Below are positions 1-9,325 of a stretch of 44,504 bases of DNA, piece after piece. Numbering within the stretch: the stretch's first letter is position 1; each line of letters begins with the position of its first letter. Source of the DNA: Dietzia aurantiaca (GTDB lineage: Bacteria > Actinomycetota > Actinomycetes > Mycobacteriales > Mycobacteriaceae); assembly GCF_021033825.1 (NCBI RefSeq), contig NZ_JAIFXZ010000024.1, positions 1-44,504 on the forward strand. Reading direction: 5' to 3'. The position numbers and the translations under genes are program-made. The notes under the pieces were generated by a model. The model ran no database searches. It had not been told where the DNA came from and worked only from the letters and a program-made list of their open reading frames with translations.

Positions 1-213
1 GTGGGCGAAGTCGAAGGGCCCGCCTTGTCGTCGTCATCCCTCCCCATCAGCCCCCACCTCCGTTCCTTTCCGCTCCGAGTTCACGTCGAATGTGTGTTCT
101 ACAGTATCGGCAACGGCGTCCTATCGCAAGGGTGTTCGAGTATTTTCGCTGGGCAAGTCCGCCCGGTCGGCGGAGTGGCGGAGGTGTCGGTGGATCGTGA
201 GAGAATCGGCCCC
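1..213. other. Upstream region of purB, no separate gene seen
   Basis: The purB reading frame stays open to the window edge, but residues upstream of GTG 214 do not resemble the family, so I treat this as non-coding. A GAGAAT hexamer at 201-206 lies 7 nt before GTG 214, matching the leaderless spacing seen at many genes in this window; it is a weak -10 candidate. Any gene to the left is outside the window. Confidence 0.5.
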
Positions 214-1644
214 GTGACCGCCAAGCCCCGCATCTCCAACGTCCTCGCCTCGCGCTACGCGAGTACCGACCTGGCCACCCTGTGGTCCGCCGAGTTCAAG
301 ATCGTGCTCGAGCGCCAGCTGTGGATCGCGGTGCTCCGCGCTCAGCGTGACCTGGGGATCGACGTCCCCGACGGCGTGATCCGGTCGTACGAGGCGGTGC
401 TCGACCAGGTGGATCTGGCGTCGATCGCCGAGCGCGAGCGCGTCACCCGTCACGACGTCAAGGCGCGGATCGAGGAGTTCAACGACCTCGCCGGTCACGA
501 GCACATCCACAAGGGCATGACGAGCCGAGACCTCACGGAGAACGTCGAACAGCTCCAGGTTGTACGTTCGCTCGAGCTGATGCGCGATCGCACGGTGGCC
601 ATCGTGCGCCGCCTGGCCGAGCACGCCGCCGCCCACCGCGACACGGTCATGGCCGGTCGTAGCCACAACGTCGCCGCCCAGGCCACCACCCTCGGCAAGC
701 GTTTCGCCTCCGCCGCGGACGAGATGCTCGTCGCGCTCGAGCGGGTCGAGTCACTGCTCGAGCGCTACCCGCTGCGGGGCATCAAGGGCCCCATGGGCAC
801 CGCGCAGGACATGCTCGATCTGCTCGACGGGGACGCCTCCCGGATGGCCGAACTCGAGCAGCGCGTCGCCGCCCACCTCGGCTTCTCGCGAACCTTCGAT
901 TCAGTCGGTCAGGTGTACCCGCGCTCGCTGGACCATGAGGTCGTCTCCGCGCTGGTGCAGCTGGGCGCCGGCCCCTCGTCGCTGTCGCAGACCATCCGCC
1001 TGATGGCCGGCCACGAGCTGGTCACCGAAGGCTTTCAGCCGGGTCAGGTCGGCTCCTCGGCCATGCCGCACAAGATGAACACCCGGTCCTGTGAGCGGGT
1101 CGGCGGCCTGCAGGTGGTCCTGCGCGGCTACGGCTCGATGGTCGCGGAACTCGCCGGTGCGCAGTGGAACGAGGGCGACGTCTTCTGCTCGGTGGTCCGC
1201 CGCGTGGCGCTGCCGGACGCGTTCTTCGCGCTGGACGGCATGTTCGAGACCTTCCTGACCGTGCTGGACGAGTTCGGCGCGTACCCGGCCGTGATCGACA
1301 AGGAGCTCCAGCGCTACCTGCCGTTCCTCGCCACAACCAAGGTCCTCATGGCCGCGGTCCGCGCGGGAGTCGGCCGGGAGGTCGCGCACGAGGCGATCAA
1401 GGAGAACGCGGTCGCCGTGGCGCTGGCCATGCGCGAGGAGGGGCGCGAGCCCGACCTGCTCGACCGTCTCGCCGCCGACGACCGACTCCCGCTCGACCGC
1501 GCGGCGCTCGACGGGGCGCTGGCCGACCGCGCGGCGTTCGTGGGCGTCGCCGGCGACCAGGTCGACGCCGTGGTGGCCCGGGTCGACGCGCTCGTCGCCC
1601 GCTATCCGGAGGCCGCGGGGTACGCGCCCGGCGCGATCCTGTAG
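214..1644 (+). CDS. purB: Adenylosuccinate lyase
   Basis: Catalyses two fumarate-releasing steps of purine synthesis: SAICAR to AICAR and adenylosuccinate to AMP. The protein is 476 aa from GTG 214, a normal length for the family; the open frame runs further upstream but the family-like N-terminus (TAKPRISNVLASRYAS) starts here. The fumarase/aspartase superfamily signature GSSAMPHKMNTRSCE is clear in the middle, and the TSRDLTENVEQ stretch carries conserved active-site residues. Next genes on the strand are a lipase and purC, the order of Rv0777-Rv0780 in M. tuberculosis. Function is secure; only the start is inferred. Confidence 0.95.
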   Translation: MTAKPRISNVLASRYASTDLATLWSAEFKIVLERQLWIAVLRAQRDLGIDVPDGVIRSYEAVLDQVDLASIAERERVTRHDVKARIEEFNDLAGHEHIHKGMTSRDLTENVEQLQVVRSLELMRDRTVAIVRRLAEHAAAHRDTVMAGRSHNVAAQATTLGKRFASAADEMLVALERVESLLERYPLRGIKGPMGTAQDMLDLLDGDASRMAELEQRVAAHLGFSRTFDSVGQVYPRSLDHEVVSALVQLGAGPSSLSQTIRLMAGHELVTEGFQPGQVGSSAMPHKMNTRSCERVGGLQVVLRGYGSMVAELAGAQWNEGDVFCSVVRRVALPDAFFALDGMFETFLTVLDEFGAYPAVIDKELQRYLPFLATTKVLMAAVRAGVGREVAHEAIKENAVAVALAMREEGREPDLLDRLAADDRLPLDRAALDGALADRAAFVGVAGDQVDAVVARVDALVARYPEAAGYAPGAIL

Positions 1645-1755
1645 CGCGGCCCCCCCCGGCGGCGCCGTTGGTGACGACGACGAGTTCGCCCGCGGGCCCG
1701 GGTCCCGGGTCGCCACGGTCGCGGTGATCTCGTGTCATCGGTTCGTCAGCGGGGA

Positions 1756-1761
1756 TAGTGT
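1756..1761 (+). promoter_or_regulatory. -10 element (TAGTGT) of the lipase gene
   Basis: TAGTGT lies 7 nt before ATG 1769. This spacing predicts a transcript starting at or next to the A of the start codon (leaderless) and supports choosing ATG 1769 over the in-frame GTG 1760. Confidence 0.45.
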
Positions 1762-1768
1762 GGCGCTC

Positions 1769-2632
1769 ATGCGCCAGAGTCTGCTCCCTGTTCCCGGTAC
1801 CGGTGGCCTGCAGGTCACCCTGCATCACGCAGAGGCCCCCCGGGCAGTGCTCGTGCTGGTCCACGGTTTCGGAGAGCATTCCGGCCGCTACGGACGAACG
1901 GTCGACTTCCTCCTGTCCCGGGGCGTCACCGTGGCGACCTACGATCTGCGGGGTCACGGCGCCGCCCCGGGGCCGCGGTTCAGGGTCGCGATGGAAACCC
2001 ATATCGAGGACAACCTGGCGGTCCGTGACGCGGTGGCGCAGTGGAGCCGCTCAGAAGAGGGTGCCGGCGCCGACACGCTCCCGCGTCTGCTCATGGGCCA
2101 TTCGCTGGGCGGTCAGGTCGCCGGGGAATCCGCGCTGCGGCGGCCGTGGGATCTCAAGGGACTGATCCTGTCCTCGCCCGGGCTCCTCGTGGGCGAGACC
2201 ACCCCCGCCGTGCTGAAGGCCATCGCGCCCGTCATCGCACGGCTGCTGCCGTTCCTGCCGGTGGAGAAGCTCGATGCGAACGACATCTCGCGTGTGCCCG
2301 AGTACGTGGTGGACTACAACTCCGACCCGCTGGTCCTCCACGGGGGTGTCCCGGCGCTGTCCGCGGGGACGTTGCTGGCCGGGGGCGCCCGACTGATCGA
2401 GCGGTCGCGCGCGCTGCGGGTGCCCACGCTGATCCTCAACGGCTCCGCGGACCCGATCACCGCGCCGGCCGGTGCGCGTCGCTTCACCCAGCTCGCCGGC
2501 TCCGACCATGACCCCCGTCCCGAGATCACCTACCGCGAGTTCGAGGGCGGCAAGCACGAGTTGTTCAACGACCTGTGCGCCGACGAGGCGTACGAGGCGC
2601 TGGGGGAGTGGCTCGACGCGCGCCTGGGCTGA
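1769..2632 (+). CDS. Alpha/beta hydrolase, monoacylglycerol-lipase-like
   Basis: Serine hydrolase of 287 aa, resembling the lysophospholipase/monoacylglycerol lipase group (Hydrolase_4 type). The oxyanion segment HGFGEHSGRY (about 32-41), the nucleophile elbow GHSLG with Ser112, a later acid in LNGSADPI and His in GGKHELFND form a complete triad. No signal peptide is seen, so it is probably cytosolic. It likely hydrolyses monoacylglycerols or similar esters; the substrate is not shown by sequence. It sits between purB and purC but has its own -10 box, so co-location with purine genes need not mean shared function. Confidence 0.85.
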   Translation: MRQSLLPVPGTGGLQVTLHHAEAPRAVLVLVHGFGEHSGRYGRTVDFLLSRGVTVATYDLRGHGAAPGPRFRVAMETHIEDNLAVRDAVAQWSRSEEGAGADTLPRLLMGHSLGGQVAGESALRRPWDLKGLILSSPGLLVGETTPAVLKAIAPVIARLLPFLPVEKLDANDISRVPEYVVDYNSDPLVLHGGVPALSAGTLLAGGARLIERSRALRVPTLILNGSADPITAPAGARRFTQLAGSDHDPRPEITYREFEGGKHELFNDLCADEAYEALGEWLDARLG

Positions 2633-2670
2633 TGCCCCTTGCCGGACGGAGCACGGAGAGGCGCGACGGC

Positions 2671-2676
2671 TACGCT
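2671..2676 (+). promoter_or_regulatory. -10 element (TACGCT) of purC
   Basis: TACGCT sits exactly 7 nt upstream of ATG 2684, the leaderless arrangement repeated through the window; no Shine-Dalgarno motif is present in between. Confidence 0.4.
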
Positions 2677-2683
2677 GGCCGTC

Positions 2684-3574
2684 ATGCGACCTGAGCTCTC
2701 CGCCTATCGCCATCTCGCCGCCGGCAAGGTCCGCGAACTCTATGAGATCGACGCCGAGACGCTGCTCATGGTGGCCACCGACCGGATCTCGGCGTACGAC
2801 CACGTACTGGCCACGCCGATCCCGGACAAGGGCCGCGTGCTCACGGCGATGAGCGCCTATTTCTTCGACGCGCTCGACGTGCCCAATCATCTGGCCGGGC
2901 CGTTGGACGACGAGCGGATCCCCGCCGAGGTGCTCGGGCGGGCGATGGTCGTGCGTCGACTCGACATGGTGCAGGCCGAGTGCGTCGCCCGTGGGTACCT
3001 GACCGGCTCCGGCATGGTCGAGTACCGCGAGTCGGGCACGGTGTGCGGAATCGAGCTGCCGGACGGGTTGGTCGAGGCCAGCCGCCTGCCGGAGCCCATC
3101 TTCACGCCCGCAACCAAGGCCGCGGTGGGCGACCACGACGAGAACATCTCGTTTTCCCGGCTCACCGACATCGTCGGCGCCGAGCTGGCCGATCGACTGC
3201 GTACCGCCACCTTGGACGTCTACTCCCGGGCAGCGGAGATGGCGGCCGCGCGCGGCGTCCTGCTGGCCGACACCAAGTTCGAGTTCGGGCTCTCGGGCGG
3301 TGAGCTGATCCTGGCCGACGAGGTGTTGACCCCGGATTCCTCGCGCTACTGGCCGGCCGACACCTACGAGGCCGGCCGCGTCCAGCCGAGCTTCGACAAG
3401 CAGTACGTGCGTAACTGGCTCACCGGCACCGACTCGGGCTGGGACAAGGCCTCGGACACGGCCCCGCCGCCACTTCCCGCGGAGGTGGTCGAGGCGACGC
3501 GTGCCCGTTACATCGAGGCCTACGAGCGGATCTCCGGCCTGTCCTTCGCCGACTGGATCGGGGGCGACGCATGA
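2684..3574 (+). CDS. purC: SAICAR synthetase
   Basis: Phosphoribosylaminoimidazole-succinocarboxamide synthase joins aspartate to CAIR with ATP. The protein has 296 aa, the long form seen in actinobacteria. Recognisable family blocks are GKVRELYE near the N-terminus (nucleotide loop), DRISAYDHV, the [12 protein letters not shown] block and LADTKFEFG (metal/substrate site). ATG 2684 is preferred over upstream in-frame codons because the conserved region starts just after it. The stop overlaps the ptrB start (ATGA), so ptrB is probably translationally coupled. Confidence 0.95.
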   Translation: MRPELSAYRHLAAGKVRELYEIDAETLLMVATDRISAYDHVLATPIPDKGRVLTAMSAYFFDALDVPNHLAGPLDDERIPAEVLGRAMVVRRLDMVQAECVARGYLTGSGMVEYRESGTVCGIELPDGLVEASRLPEPIFTPATKAAVGDHDENISFSRLTDIVGAELADRLRTATLDVYSRAAEMAAARGVLLADTKFEFGLSGGELILADEVLTPDSSRYWPADTYEAGRVQPSFDKQYVRNWLTGTDSGWDKASDTAPPPLPAEVVEATRARYIEAYERISGLSFADWIGGDA

Positions 3575-5784
3575 GCACCCCGGACATCTCGCCGAACGCT
3601 GCCGCGCCCACCCCGCCGGTCGCCGAGCGCCGCCCGCATCACCGCGAGCACCACGGGCGCGTCTTCGTGGACGACTACGAGTGGATGCGCGACAAGGACG
3701 CCCCCGACACGCGCGCCTACCTCGAGGCCGAGAACGCCTACACCGACGCGATGACGGCGGACCTCAAGCCGCTCGAGGACGCGGTCTACGAGGAGATCCG
3801 GTCCCGCGTCAAGGAGACCGACATGTCGGTCCCGGTGCGTTCGGGCAGCTGGTGGTACTTCTCGCGCACCATCGAGGGCAGGTCCTACGCGCAGCACTGC
3901 CGCGTTCCTGTGGCCGGCGAGTTCGCCGCGGACATGTCCGACCCCGCGGGCTGGGTCCCGCCAGAGGTCTCTCCAGGCGTAGAGCTGCCGGGCGAGCAGC
4001 TGCTGATGGACGGCAACGTCGAGGCGGAGGGGCACGAGTACTTCGCGCTCGGCGCCTTCTCTGTCAGCCACGACGGCCGCATGCTCGCCTGGGCCACCGA
4101 CACCGAGGGCGACGAGCGCTACACCCTTCGCTTCCGGGCGCTGGATCCGGAGGTCACTGCGCCCGACGAGGAGATCTCCGGCATCGCCGCGGGCGTGACC
4201 TGGTCGCGGGACGGGAAGTATGTCTTCTACGTGACCGTGGACGAGGCGTGGCGTCCCGAAACGGTGTGGCGTCACCGCCTGGGGACGACCCGTGACGACG
4301 ACGACAAGGTGTTCCACGAGCCTGACGAGTCCTATTGGATCGGCGTGGGCGAGACCCGTAGCGAGAAGTACCTGCAGATAGCGGTGGGTTCCAAGATCAC
4401 CACCGAGGTGTGGTGCCTGGACTCCGCCGATCCCGCCGGCGAGTTCTGGTGCGTCCGGCCGCGCGAAGTGGGCGTGGAGTACGACGTCGAGCACGCCGTG
4501 ATCGGTGGGCAGAACCGCTTCCTGATCACGCACAACGCCGGGGCGCCCAACTCGACGATCGTCGAGGCACCGGCCGGGCCGGTGGAGGGGAGTTTCACCG
4601 AGCTGCGAACGCTGGTGCCGCACCGCGACGACGTCCGCGTCGAGGGCGTGGACGCATTCGAGCGGTTTCTGGTGCTCGGCTACCGCGAGGCGGCGCTGCC
4701 CCGGTTCGCGATGATGCTGCTCGATCCCGGATCGACCGACGGCACGCAGTCCTACGGCGCTTTCGAGCCGGTCGAGTTCGACGAGGAGTTGTTCACCTCC
4801 GGGCCGGGCGCGAACGCCGAGTGGCGGACCCCGGTACTGCGGTTCGGCTTCGGCTCCTTCGTCACGCCGGGCCGGGTGTACTCGCTGGACCCGGTCTCGG
4901 GGGAGCGGACGCTGTTGCGCGAGCAGGAGGTGCTGGGCGGCTACGACCCGGCCGGGTACGTGCAGCGTCGCGACTGGGCGACCGCCGAGGACGGTACCCG
5001 GGTGCCGATCTCGTTGGTCATGTCCGTCGATACGGCCGCCCGAATCGATGCCGGCGAGCAGGTGCCGACATTGTTGTACGGGTACGGCTCGTACGAGTCG
5101 AGCATGGACCCGTCCTTCTCCGTCGCGCGGTTGTCACTGCTGGACCGCGGCATGGCGTACGCCGTGGGCCATGTCCGGGGCGGCGGCGAGATGGGCCGTC
5201 TCTGGTACGAGGACGGAAAGACGCTGGTCAAGCGCAACACGTTCACCGACTTCGTCGCGTGCGCCCGGCACCTGATCGACTCGGGGCTCACGGCCCCGGA
5301 CCGCCTGGTCGCCGAGGGTGGCAGCGCCGGCGGCCTGCTCGTGGGCGCTGTGGCCAACCTCGCGCCGGAGCTGTTCGCGGGCATCCAGGCCGTCGTGCCG
5401 TTCGTGGATCCGCTCACCTCGATCCTCATGCCCGAGCTGCCGCTCACGGTGATCGAGTGGGATGAGTGGGGCGACCCGCTGCACTCCGAGGAGGTCTATG
5501 ACTACATGGCCTCCTACTCCCCTTACGAGAACATCGAGGCCAAGGACTACCCGGCGATCCTCGCGGTGACCTCGCTGAACGACACCCGCGTGCTCTACGT
5601 CGAGCCGGCCAAATGGGTGGCCAGGCTGCGTGAGGTGTCGACCTCGGCCAACTCGACCGACAGGCCCGTGTTGCTGCGATGCGAGATGAGCGCCGGTCAC
5701 GGTGGCGTCTCCGGTCGCTACGAGCGCTGGCGCCAGATCGCGTTCGAGTACGCCTGGACGGTCCGCACCGCGACCGCCGGCTAG
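3571..5784 (+). CDS. ptrB: Oligopeptidase B / prolyl-oligopeptidase family serine peptidase
   Basis: S9A-family peptidase of 737 aa: N-terminal seven-bladed propeller (about 1-430) with tryptophan- and aspartate-rich repeats, then an alpha/beta hydrolase domain. The triad can be placed: Ser585 in GGSAGG, Asp671 in LNDTRV and His710 in AGHGG. There is no signal peptide, so the enzyme is cytosolic; oligopeptidase B cleaves short peptides after basic residues. It overlaps purC by 4 nt (ATGA). In M. tuberculosis the equivalent is split into ptrBa and ptrBb (Rv0781/Rv0782); here it is one intact frame. It meets the next, convergent gene with a 3-bp stop-codon overlap. Confidence 0.93.
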   Translation: MSTPDISPNAAAPTPPVAERRPHHREHHGRVFVDDYEWMRDKDAPDTRAYLEAENAYTDAMTADLKPLEDAVYEEIRSRVKETDMSVPVRSGSWWYFSRTIEGRSYAQHCRVPVAGEFAADMSDPAGWVPPEVSPGVELPGEQLLMDGNVEAEGHEYFALGAFSVSHDGRMLAWATDTEGDERYTLRFRALDPEVTAPDEEISGIAAGVTWSRDGKYVFYVTVDEAWRPETVWRHRLGTTRDDDDKVFHEPDESYWIGVGETRSEKYLQIAVGSKITTEVWCLDSADPAGEFWCVRPREVGVEYDVEHAVIGGQNRFLITHNAGAPNSTIVEAPAGPVEGSFTELRTLVPHRDDVRVEGVDAFERFLVLGYREAALPRFAMMLLDPGSTDGTQSYGAFEPVEFDEELFTSGPGANAEWRTPVLRFGFGSFVTPGRVYSLDPVSGERTLLREQEVLGGYDPAGYVQRRDWATAEDGTRVPISLVMSVDTAARIDAGEQVPTLLYGYGSYESSMDPSFSVARLSLLDRGMAYAVGHVRGGGEMGRLWYEDGKTLVKRNTFTDFVACARHLIDSGLTAPDRLVAEGGSAGGLLVGAVANLAPELFAGIQAVVPFVDPLTSILMPELPLTVIEWDEWGDPLHSEEVYDYMASYSPYENIEAKDYPAILAVTSLNDTRVLYVEPAKWVARLREVSTSANSTDRPVLLRCEMSAGHGGVSGRYERWRQIAFEYAWTVRTATAG

Positions 5785-6326
5785 CCCCGCCCGGTCACCT
5801 CGTCGTCGTTCATGGTGCGGGCCATCGCGGCGGCGGGGATGACCGCCCCGGCGAGGAACAGGATGATGCCGAGCCCGCCCATCATGTAGGCCAGACGGTG
5901 GCCGTCCCCGAGCTCCAGGCTCGAGCCGAAGATCAGGATGAGCGAGATCGCGAACAGACCGCCCGTCACCAGGTTGAGCGCCCGGGACCGGGCCTCGAGC
6001 AGGGTGGCCGTCTCGAACTCGTCCAGGTAGCGGGCGGGCGCGGTGTCCTTGGAGTCGATCGTCACCCGGAGCATCGTCCAGACGGTGCAGATCACCACGG
6101 TCATGGGTAGCCAGGCCAGGATGATCGGGAACCAGAAGTAGCCGGCCACCGCGATCGCGGCCATGATGCCCAGGCTCGCCCAGTTGAGGCGGACGAGGAG
6201 ACGCCGGCGGGCCGCATTCCGCCAGCCGGGCAGGCTCACCTCTGTGCGCTCCAGGTTCTTCTCGTACCGCCGCTCTGCGGCGGTCAGGGTGTCGGGCGTC
6301 GGGTTGTCGGGAGTGTGCGTGGTCAT
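5781..6326 (-). CDS. Small integral membrane protein paired with an XRE regulator
   Basis: A 181-aa protein from ATG 6326 (a GTG one codon earlier is possible). It has a charged N-terminal cytosolic part, two adjacent hydrophobic segments (around WASLGIMAAIAVAGYFWF and the following WLPMTVVICTVW), a middle soluble loop and two more at the end (LVTGGLFAISLILIFG; AYMMGGLGIILFLAGAVI). No catalytic motif is recognised. The start overlaps the stop of the upstream XRE gene (TGATG), so the two are an operon with likely coupled translation. Such pairs usually have a regulator controlling its own membrane partner; the function is unknown. Confidence 0.8.
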   Translation of the reverse strand: MTTHTPDNPTPDTLTAAERRYEKNLERTEVSLPGWRNAARRRLLVRLNWASLGIMAAIAVAGYFWFPIILAWLPMTVVICTVWTMLRVTIDSKDTAPARYLDEFETATLLEARSRALNLVTGGLFAISLILIFGSSLELGDGHRLAYMMGGLGIILFLAGAVIPAAAMARTMNDDEVTGRG

Positions 6327-6601
6327 CACGAGTCCTCTCGGTCGCGGCGGTACATCTCTGCGGACATCGGGCGGAACTCCTCGCGGGAGAACACGGCCTC
6401 GACCGGGAGGTCGAACACCTCGCAGATGCGAAAGGCGAGGTCGAGGCTCGGGTAGTGGTCGCCGCGCTCCAGTGCGCCCACGGTCTGTGGGTTCACCGAG
6501 ATCCGCTCGGCGAGTGCTGCGCGGCTCAGTCTGCGTTCCGCACGCAGCACGGCGATCCTGTTGAAGATGGGGAGCTTCTCTCCCCGTCGCACTGGACTCA
6601 T
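6326..6601 (-). CDS. XRE-family helix-turn-helix regulator
   Basis: A 91-aa single-domain regulator of the Cro/C1 type. The HTH covers about residues 13-66: IAVLRAERRLSRAALAERI, then SVNPQTVGALERGDHYPSLDL with the recognition helix, and the usual tail FRICEVFDLPVEAVF. This layout matches the small YozG-like regulators found next to a membrane protein. It is transcribed divergently from the glutathione peroxidase gene, and a perfect inverted repeat lies between its -35 and -10 (see 6612-6627), suggesting autorepression and perhaps control of the neighbour. Confidence 0.88.
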   Translation of the reverse strand: MSPVRRGEKLPIFNRIAVLRAERRLSRAALAERISVNPQTVGALERGDHYPSLDLAFRICEVFDLPVEAVFSREEFRPMSAEMYRRDREDS

Positions 6602-6611
6602 GGAACTAAGT

Positions 6612-6627
6612 GTTGGGAAAACCCAAC
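6612..6627. promoter_or_regulatory. Inverted repeat, probable XRE operator
   Basis: GTTGGG-AAAA-CCCAAC is a perfect 6+6 palindrome with a 4-nt spacer, in the 63-bp gap between the XRE gene and the peroxidase gene. It lies directly downstream of a minus-strand TTGACA (6637-6632) and before a candidate -10, so a bound repressor would block that promoter. It is also about 25 bp upstream of the plus-strand -10 at 6652. Confidence 0.6.
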
Positions 6628-6651
6628 GATTTGTCAATGGGGCGTTCCGAG

Positions 6652-6657
6652 TAGGCT
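6652..6657 (+). promoter_or_regulatory. -10 element (TAGGCT) of the peroxidase gene
   Basis: TAGGCT is 7 nt before ATG 6665, so the transcript is probably leaderless; this decides the start against longer in-frame alternatives. Confidence 0.5.
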
Positions 6658-6664
6658 GGGTCAC

Positions 6665-7162
6665 ATGAGTACCGCGAACGTCCAGGACATCGAATTCACC
6701 ACCATCGACGGGGGGCAGGCCTCCATGGCCGACTACGCGGGCCACGCGGTCCTCGTGGTCAACGTGGCAAGCGAGTGTGGCCTCACCCCGCAGTACGAGG
6801 GGCTGCAGGAACTCGCCGACGACTTTCAGGACCGGGGCTTCTTCGTCCTCGGCTTCCCGTGCAACCAGTTCATGGGGCAAGAGCCGGGCGACGAGGCCGC
6901 CATCAAGGACTTCACCTCCGGTAAGTACGGGATCACCTTCCCGCTCTCGGCCAAGGTCGACGTCAACGGCGACGCCCGGCACCCGCTGTACGCCGAGCTG
7001 ACCAAGGTCGCGGACGCCGATGGCGAAGCCGGCGACGTGCAGTGGAACTTCGAGAAGTTCCTCGTCTCGCCCGAAGGGGAGGTCGTGGGCCGCTTCCGGC
7101 CGAAGGTCGAGCCCGGCGCGCCGGAACTGGTCGACGCCATCGAGGAGCAGCTCCCGATCTGA
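6665..7162 (+). CDS. Glutathione-peroxidase-family thiol peroxidase
   Basis: A 165-aa protein of the GPx fold. The peroxidatic residue is Cys38 in NVASECGLTPQY (cysteine, not selenocysteine); Gln68 in GFPCNQF and Trp in WNFEKF complete the usual catalytic set. Actinobacteria of this type generally lack glutathione and use mycothiol, and mshD is present in this window, so the reductant is more likely thioredoxin or a mycothiol system than glutathione; this is inference. It reduces H2O2 or organic hydroperoxides in the cytosol. Divergent from the XRE/membrane pair. Confidence 0.92.
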   Translation: MSTANVQDIEFTTIDGGQASMADYAGHAVLVVNVASECGLTPQYEGLQELADDFQDRGFFVLGFPCNQFMGQEPGDEAAIKDFTSGKYGITFPLSAKVDVNGDARHPLYAELTKVADADGEAGDVQWNFEKFLVSPEGEVVGRFRPKVEPGAPELVDAIEEQLPI

Positions 7163-7295
7163 GCCGACCCGCCGACGGCCCCGCCACTCCCGCAGATGGG
7201 TGCAGGGCCGGGCGTCGGCCCGCGTGATCGGCCCGGTCATCCGACGTACACCTCGTCGTCGTCGTCCCGTCATCCCGGACTGTCACCATGCGGCC

Positions 7296-8000
7296 ATGAC
7301 ACCGCGCCTCGTCGTCTCCCTCTCCGGTCTCCGTGACTCCACGCTCGATGGTGCCGTCGACCTGGTCGGAGAGCTCGAGCGCCGGTCCGTGCCGGTCTCG
7401 CTCCTCGTCGCGCCGCGGCGCGGCCACGAGTACCGGCTCGCCGACGACCGGGGCACCCAGGACTGGCTGCGGCACCGCCGACGGCAGGGGGACGCGATCG
7501 TGCTCGGCGGTTACGACGACGCCGCCACCAGGATCCGCCGCCCCGAATTCGCCTCCATCGGGCCCGCCGAGGCCACCGTGCGGCTCACCGCCGCCGACCG
7601 GCTCATGGCCGACCTGGGTCTGCGGACCCGGGCCTTCGCGCCGCCGCGCTGGAACGCCTCCCCGGGCTGCCTCGAGGCGCTGCCGACCGTCGGCTTCCGC
7701 GTCTGCGCCGACCTCGGCGGCATCCACGACCTTGTCCGCGGTTCCACGGACCGGGGCCGCGCGCTGTCGATCGGGGAGGGGTTCGTCGCCGACGGCTGGT
7801 GGTGCCGGGCACTCGTCGCCGCCGCGGGGCGCACCGCCGCATCCGGGGGCCTCGTCCGGCTCAACGTCTCCGCCAAGCAGTTGCACCGCAGCGCACCCCG
7901 CCAGGCGCTGCTCGACGCCGTCGACCTGGTGGTCGACAAGTACGGAGCCCGCCTCGCCAGCTACGAGTGGTCGCCCGTCGCGCTGGTGGGCGCCGCCTGA
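7296..8000 (+). CDS. DUF2334 polysaccharide-deacetylase-like protein
   Basis: A 234-aa protein that looks like the NodB-fold DUF2334 group: a beta strand LVVSLSGLRD at the N-terminus, SVPVSLLVAPRRG, GDAIVLGGYD, then RAFAPPRWNASPG and RLNVSAKQLHR near the C-terminus. I cannot assign all metal ligands with confidence. No signal peptide is visible, so it may be cytosolic. Start ATG 7296 is the first codon before homologous-looking sequence; the frame is open far upstream across the peroxidase gene but that is out-of-frame shadow. Position directly before purS matches Rv0787 in M. tuberculosis. Confidence 0.75.
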   Translation: MTPRLVVSLSGLRDSTLDGAVDLVGELERRSVPVSLLVAPRRGHEYRLADDRGTQDWLRHRRRQGDAIVLGGYDDAATRIRRPEFASIGPAEATVRLTAADRLMADLGLRTRAFAPPRWNASPGCLEALPTVGFRVCADLGGIHDLVRGSTDRGRALSIGEGFVADGWWCRALVAAAGRTAASGGLVRLNVSAKQLHRSAPRQALLDAVDLVVDKYGARLASYEWSPVALVGAA

Positions 8001-8028
8001 CGCGTTCGGAGGAGAGGGCGCCGACGGG

Positions 8029-8034
8029 TAGGAT
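8029..8034 (+). promoter_or_regulatory. -10 candidate (TAGGAT) for purSQ
   Basis: TAGGAT with a weak TTCGGA about 18 bp upstream (8005-8010). It would give a leader of roughly 55 nt before the GTG of purS, which has a clear AGGAG site. Confidence 0.4.
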
Positions 8035-8098
8035 CATCGGCGAGCCCCGGTTCGTCCGGGACCATGCCGAGTACCAGCCCGAACGAGGAGTTCCCACC

Positions 8099-8344
8099 GT
8101 GGCCCGAGTTGTCGTCGAAGTCATGCCCAAGGCCGAGATCCTCGATCCGCAGGGTCAGGCCATCCACCGCGCGCTGGGTCGCCTCGGCCACGGTGGTGTC
8201 ACCGACGTGCGACAGGGCAAGCGGTTCGAGCTCGAGGTGTCCGAGGATGTGACCGATGCGGAGCTCGAGGAGATCGCCTCCTCGCTGCTCGCCAACACCG
8301 TGATCGAGGACTGGAAGGTCGTCCGCGCCGAGGTTCTGGCGTGA
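8099..8344 (+). CDS. purS: FGAM synthase subunit PurS
   Basis: Small subunit (81 aa) of phosphoribosylformylglycinamidine synthase. It bridges PurQ and PurL and helps move ammonia between them. The family pattern is visible: [21 protein letters not shown], the conserved [20 protein letters not shown] and a C-terminal amphipathic part. GTG 8099 is chosen because ACGAGGAG lies 7-10 nt upstream and the protein starts with the family's first strand. Its stop overlaps the purQ start (GTGA), so purS and purQ are coupled. Confidence 0.95.
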   Translation: MARVVVEVMPKAEILDPQGQAIHRALGRLGHGGVTDVRQGKRFELEVSEDVTDAELEEIASSLLANTVIEDWKVVRAEVLA

Positions 8345-9018
8345 CCGCCCGAATCGGGGTCATCACCTTCCCCGGCACCCTCGACGACGTCGACGCCACA
8401 CGCGCCGTGACCCGCTCCGGCGCCGAGGCGGTTTCCCTCTGGCACGCCGACGCCGACCTCAAGGCCGTCGACGCCGTGGTGGTCCCCGGCGGATTCTCCT
8501 ACGGCGACTACCTGCGCTGCGGCGCGATCGCCTCGATGGCCCCCGTCATGGGCGAGGTCATCTCGGCGGCGCAGGGCGGCATGCCCGTGCTCGGCATCTG
8601 CAACGGCTTCCAGATCCTCTGCGAGGCCGGCCTGCTGCCCGGCGCGCTGGGCCGTAACCGCGACATGCACTTCATCTGCCGCGACGAGTGGCTGCGCGTC
8701 GAGAATTCCGACACCGCCTGGACCTCGCGCTACGACTCCGGCGCCGAAATCCTTATCCCGCTCAAGTCGGGCGAGGGCCGCTACATGGCCTCCGCGGAGA
8801 CCATCGAGCAGCTCGAGGGGGACGGGCGCGTGGTGTTCCGCTTCGCGGGCGAGGCGCCCAACGGCTCCACTAACAACATCGCCGGCATCGCCTCAGAGAA
8901 CGGGCGCGTGGTGGGGCTCATGCCGCACCCCGAGCACGCGATCGACGCGCTGACCGGGCCGTCCGATGACGGGCTGGGCCTGTTCCTGTCGGTTCTGGAT
9001 TCGGTCGTCAGGGCCTGA
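8341..9018 (+). CDS. purQ: FGAM synthase glutaminase subunit PurQ
   Basis: Class I glutamine amidotransferase of 225 aa that supplies ammonia to PurL. The nucleophile is Cys87 in LGICNGFQ and the other two catalytic residues are His196 and Glu198 in PHPEH. GTG 8341 overlaps the purS stop. A strong terminator hairpin follows, ending the purSQ unit; purL lies 1.6 kb further on as its own unit. Confidence 0.97.
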   Translation: MTARIGVITFPGTLDDVDATRAVTRSGAEAVSLWHADADLKAVDAVVVPGGFSYGDYLRCGAIASMAPVMGEVISAAQGGMPVLGICNGFQILCEAGLLPGALGRNRDMHFICRDEWLRVENSDTAWTSRYDSGAEILIPLKSGEGRYMASAETIEQLEGDGRVVFRFAGEAPNGSTNNIAGIASENGRVVGLMPHPEHAIDALTGPSDDGLGLFLSVLDSVVRA

Positions 9019-9067
9019 TCGCCGGACCGGCGACGTCTGCCTGCCGGAGGAGCCCCAAGCAAACGCA

Positions 9068-9099
9068 CGAGCCCGCCCGGATGATTCCGGGCGGGCTCG
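9068..9099 (+). terminator. Terminator hairpin after purQ
   Basis: A perfect 14-bp stem, CGAGCCCGCCCGGA paired with its complement, loop TGAT. There is no T-run, as is common in high-GC actinobacteria. It lies 49 nt past the purQ stop. Confidence 0.8.
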
Positions 9100-9313
9100 G
9101 GTGATTCCCGTCGCGGTCCCGCTATCGCTGGATGAGTGTGTGATGCAGTGACTTGCGCGCCCACATTGAACGGTATTGGCGGGACTGCGCGCCGGGAATG
9201 CGCCAATCGGGGCGCGCGACTGGCACGCAAGCGGGCAAGCAAGACACGTAAGCGGTAGGCGCGGGGCAGGACGCGCGGCGTCGAGGCGCGCCGTCCAGAA
9301 CTGCCGGATGCGG

Positions 9314-9319
9314 TAGAAC
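9314..9319 (+). promoter_or_regulatory. -10 element (TAGAAC) of the reductase gene
   Basis: TAGAAC is 6 nt before ATG 9326. The 9100-9313 stretch before it shows no gene or other structure that I can support. Confidence 0.4.
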
Positions 9320-9325
9320 CGTAGG

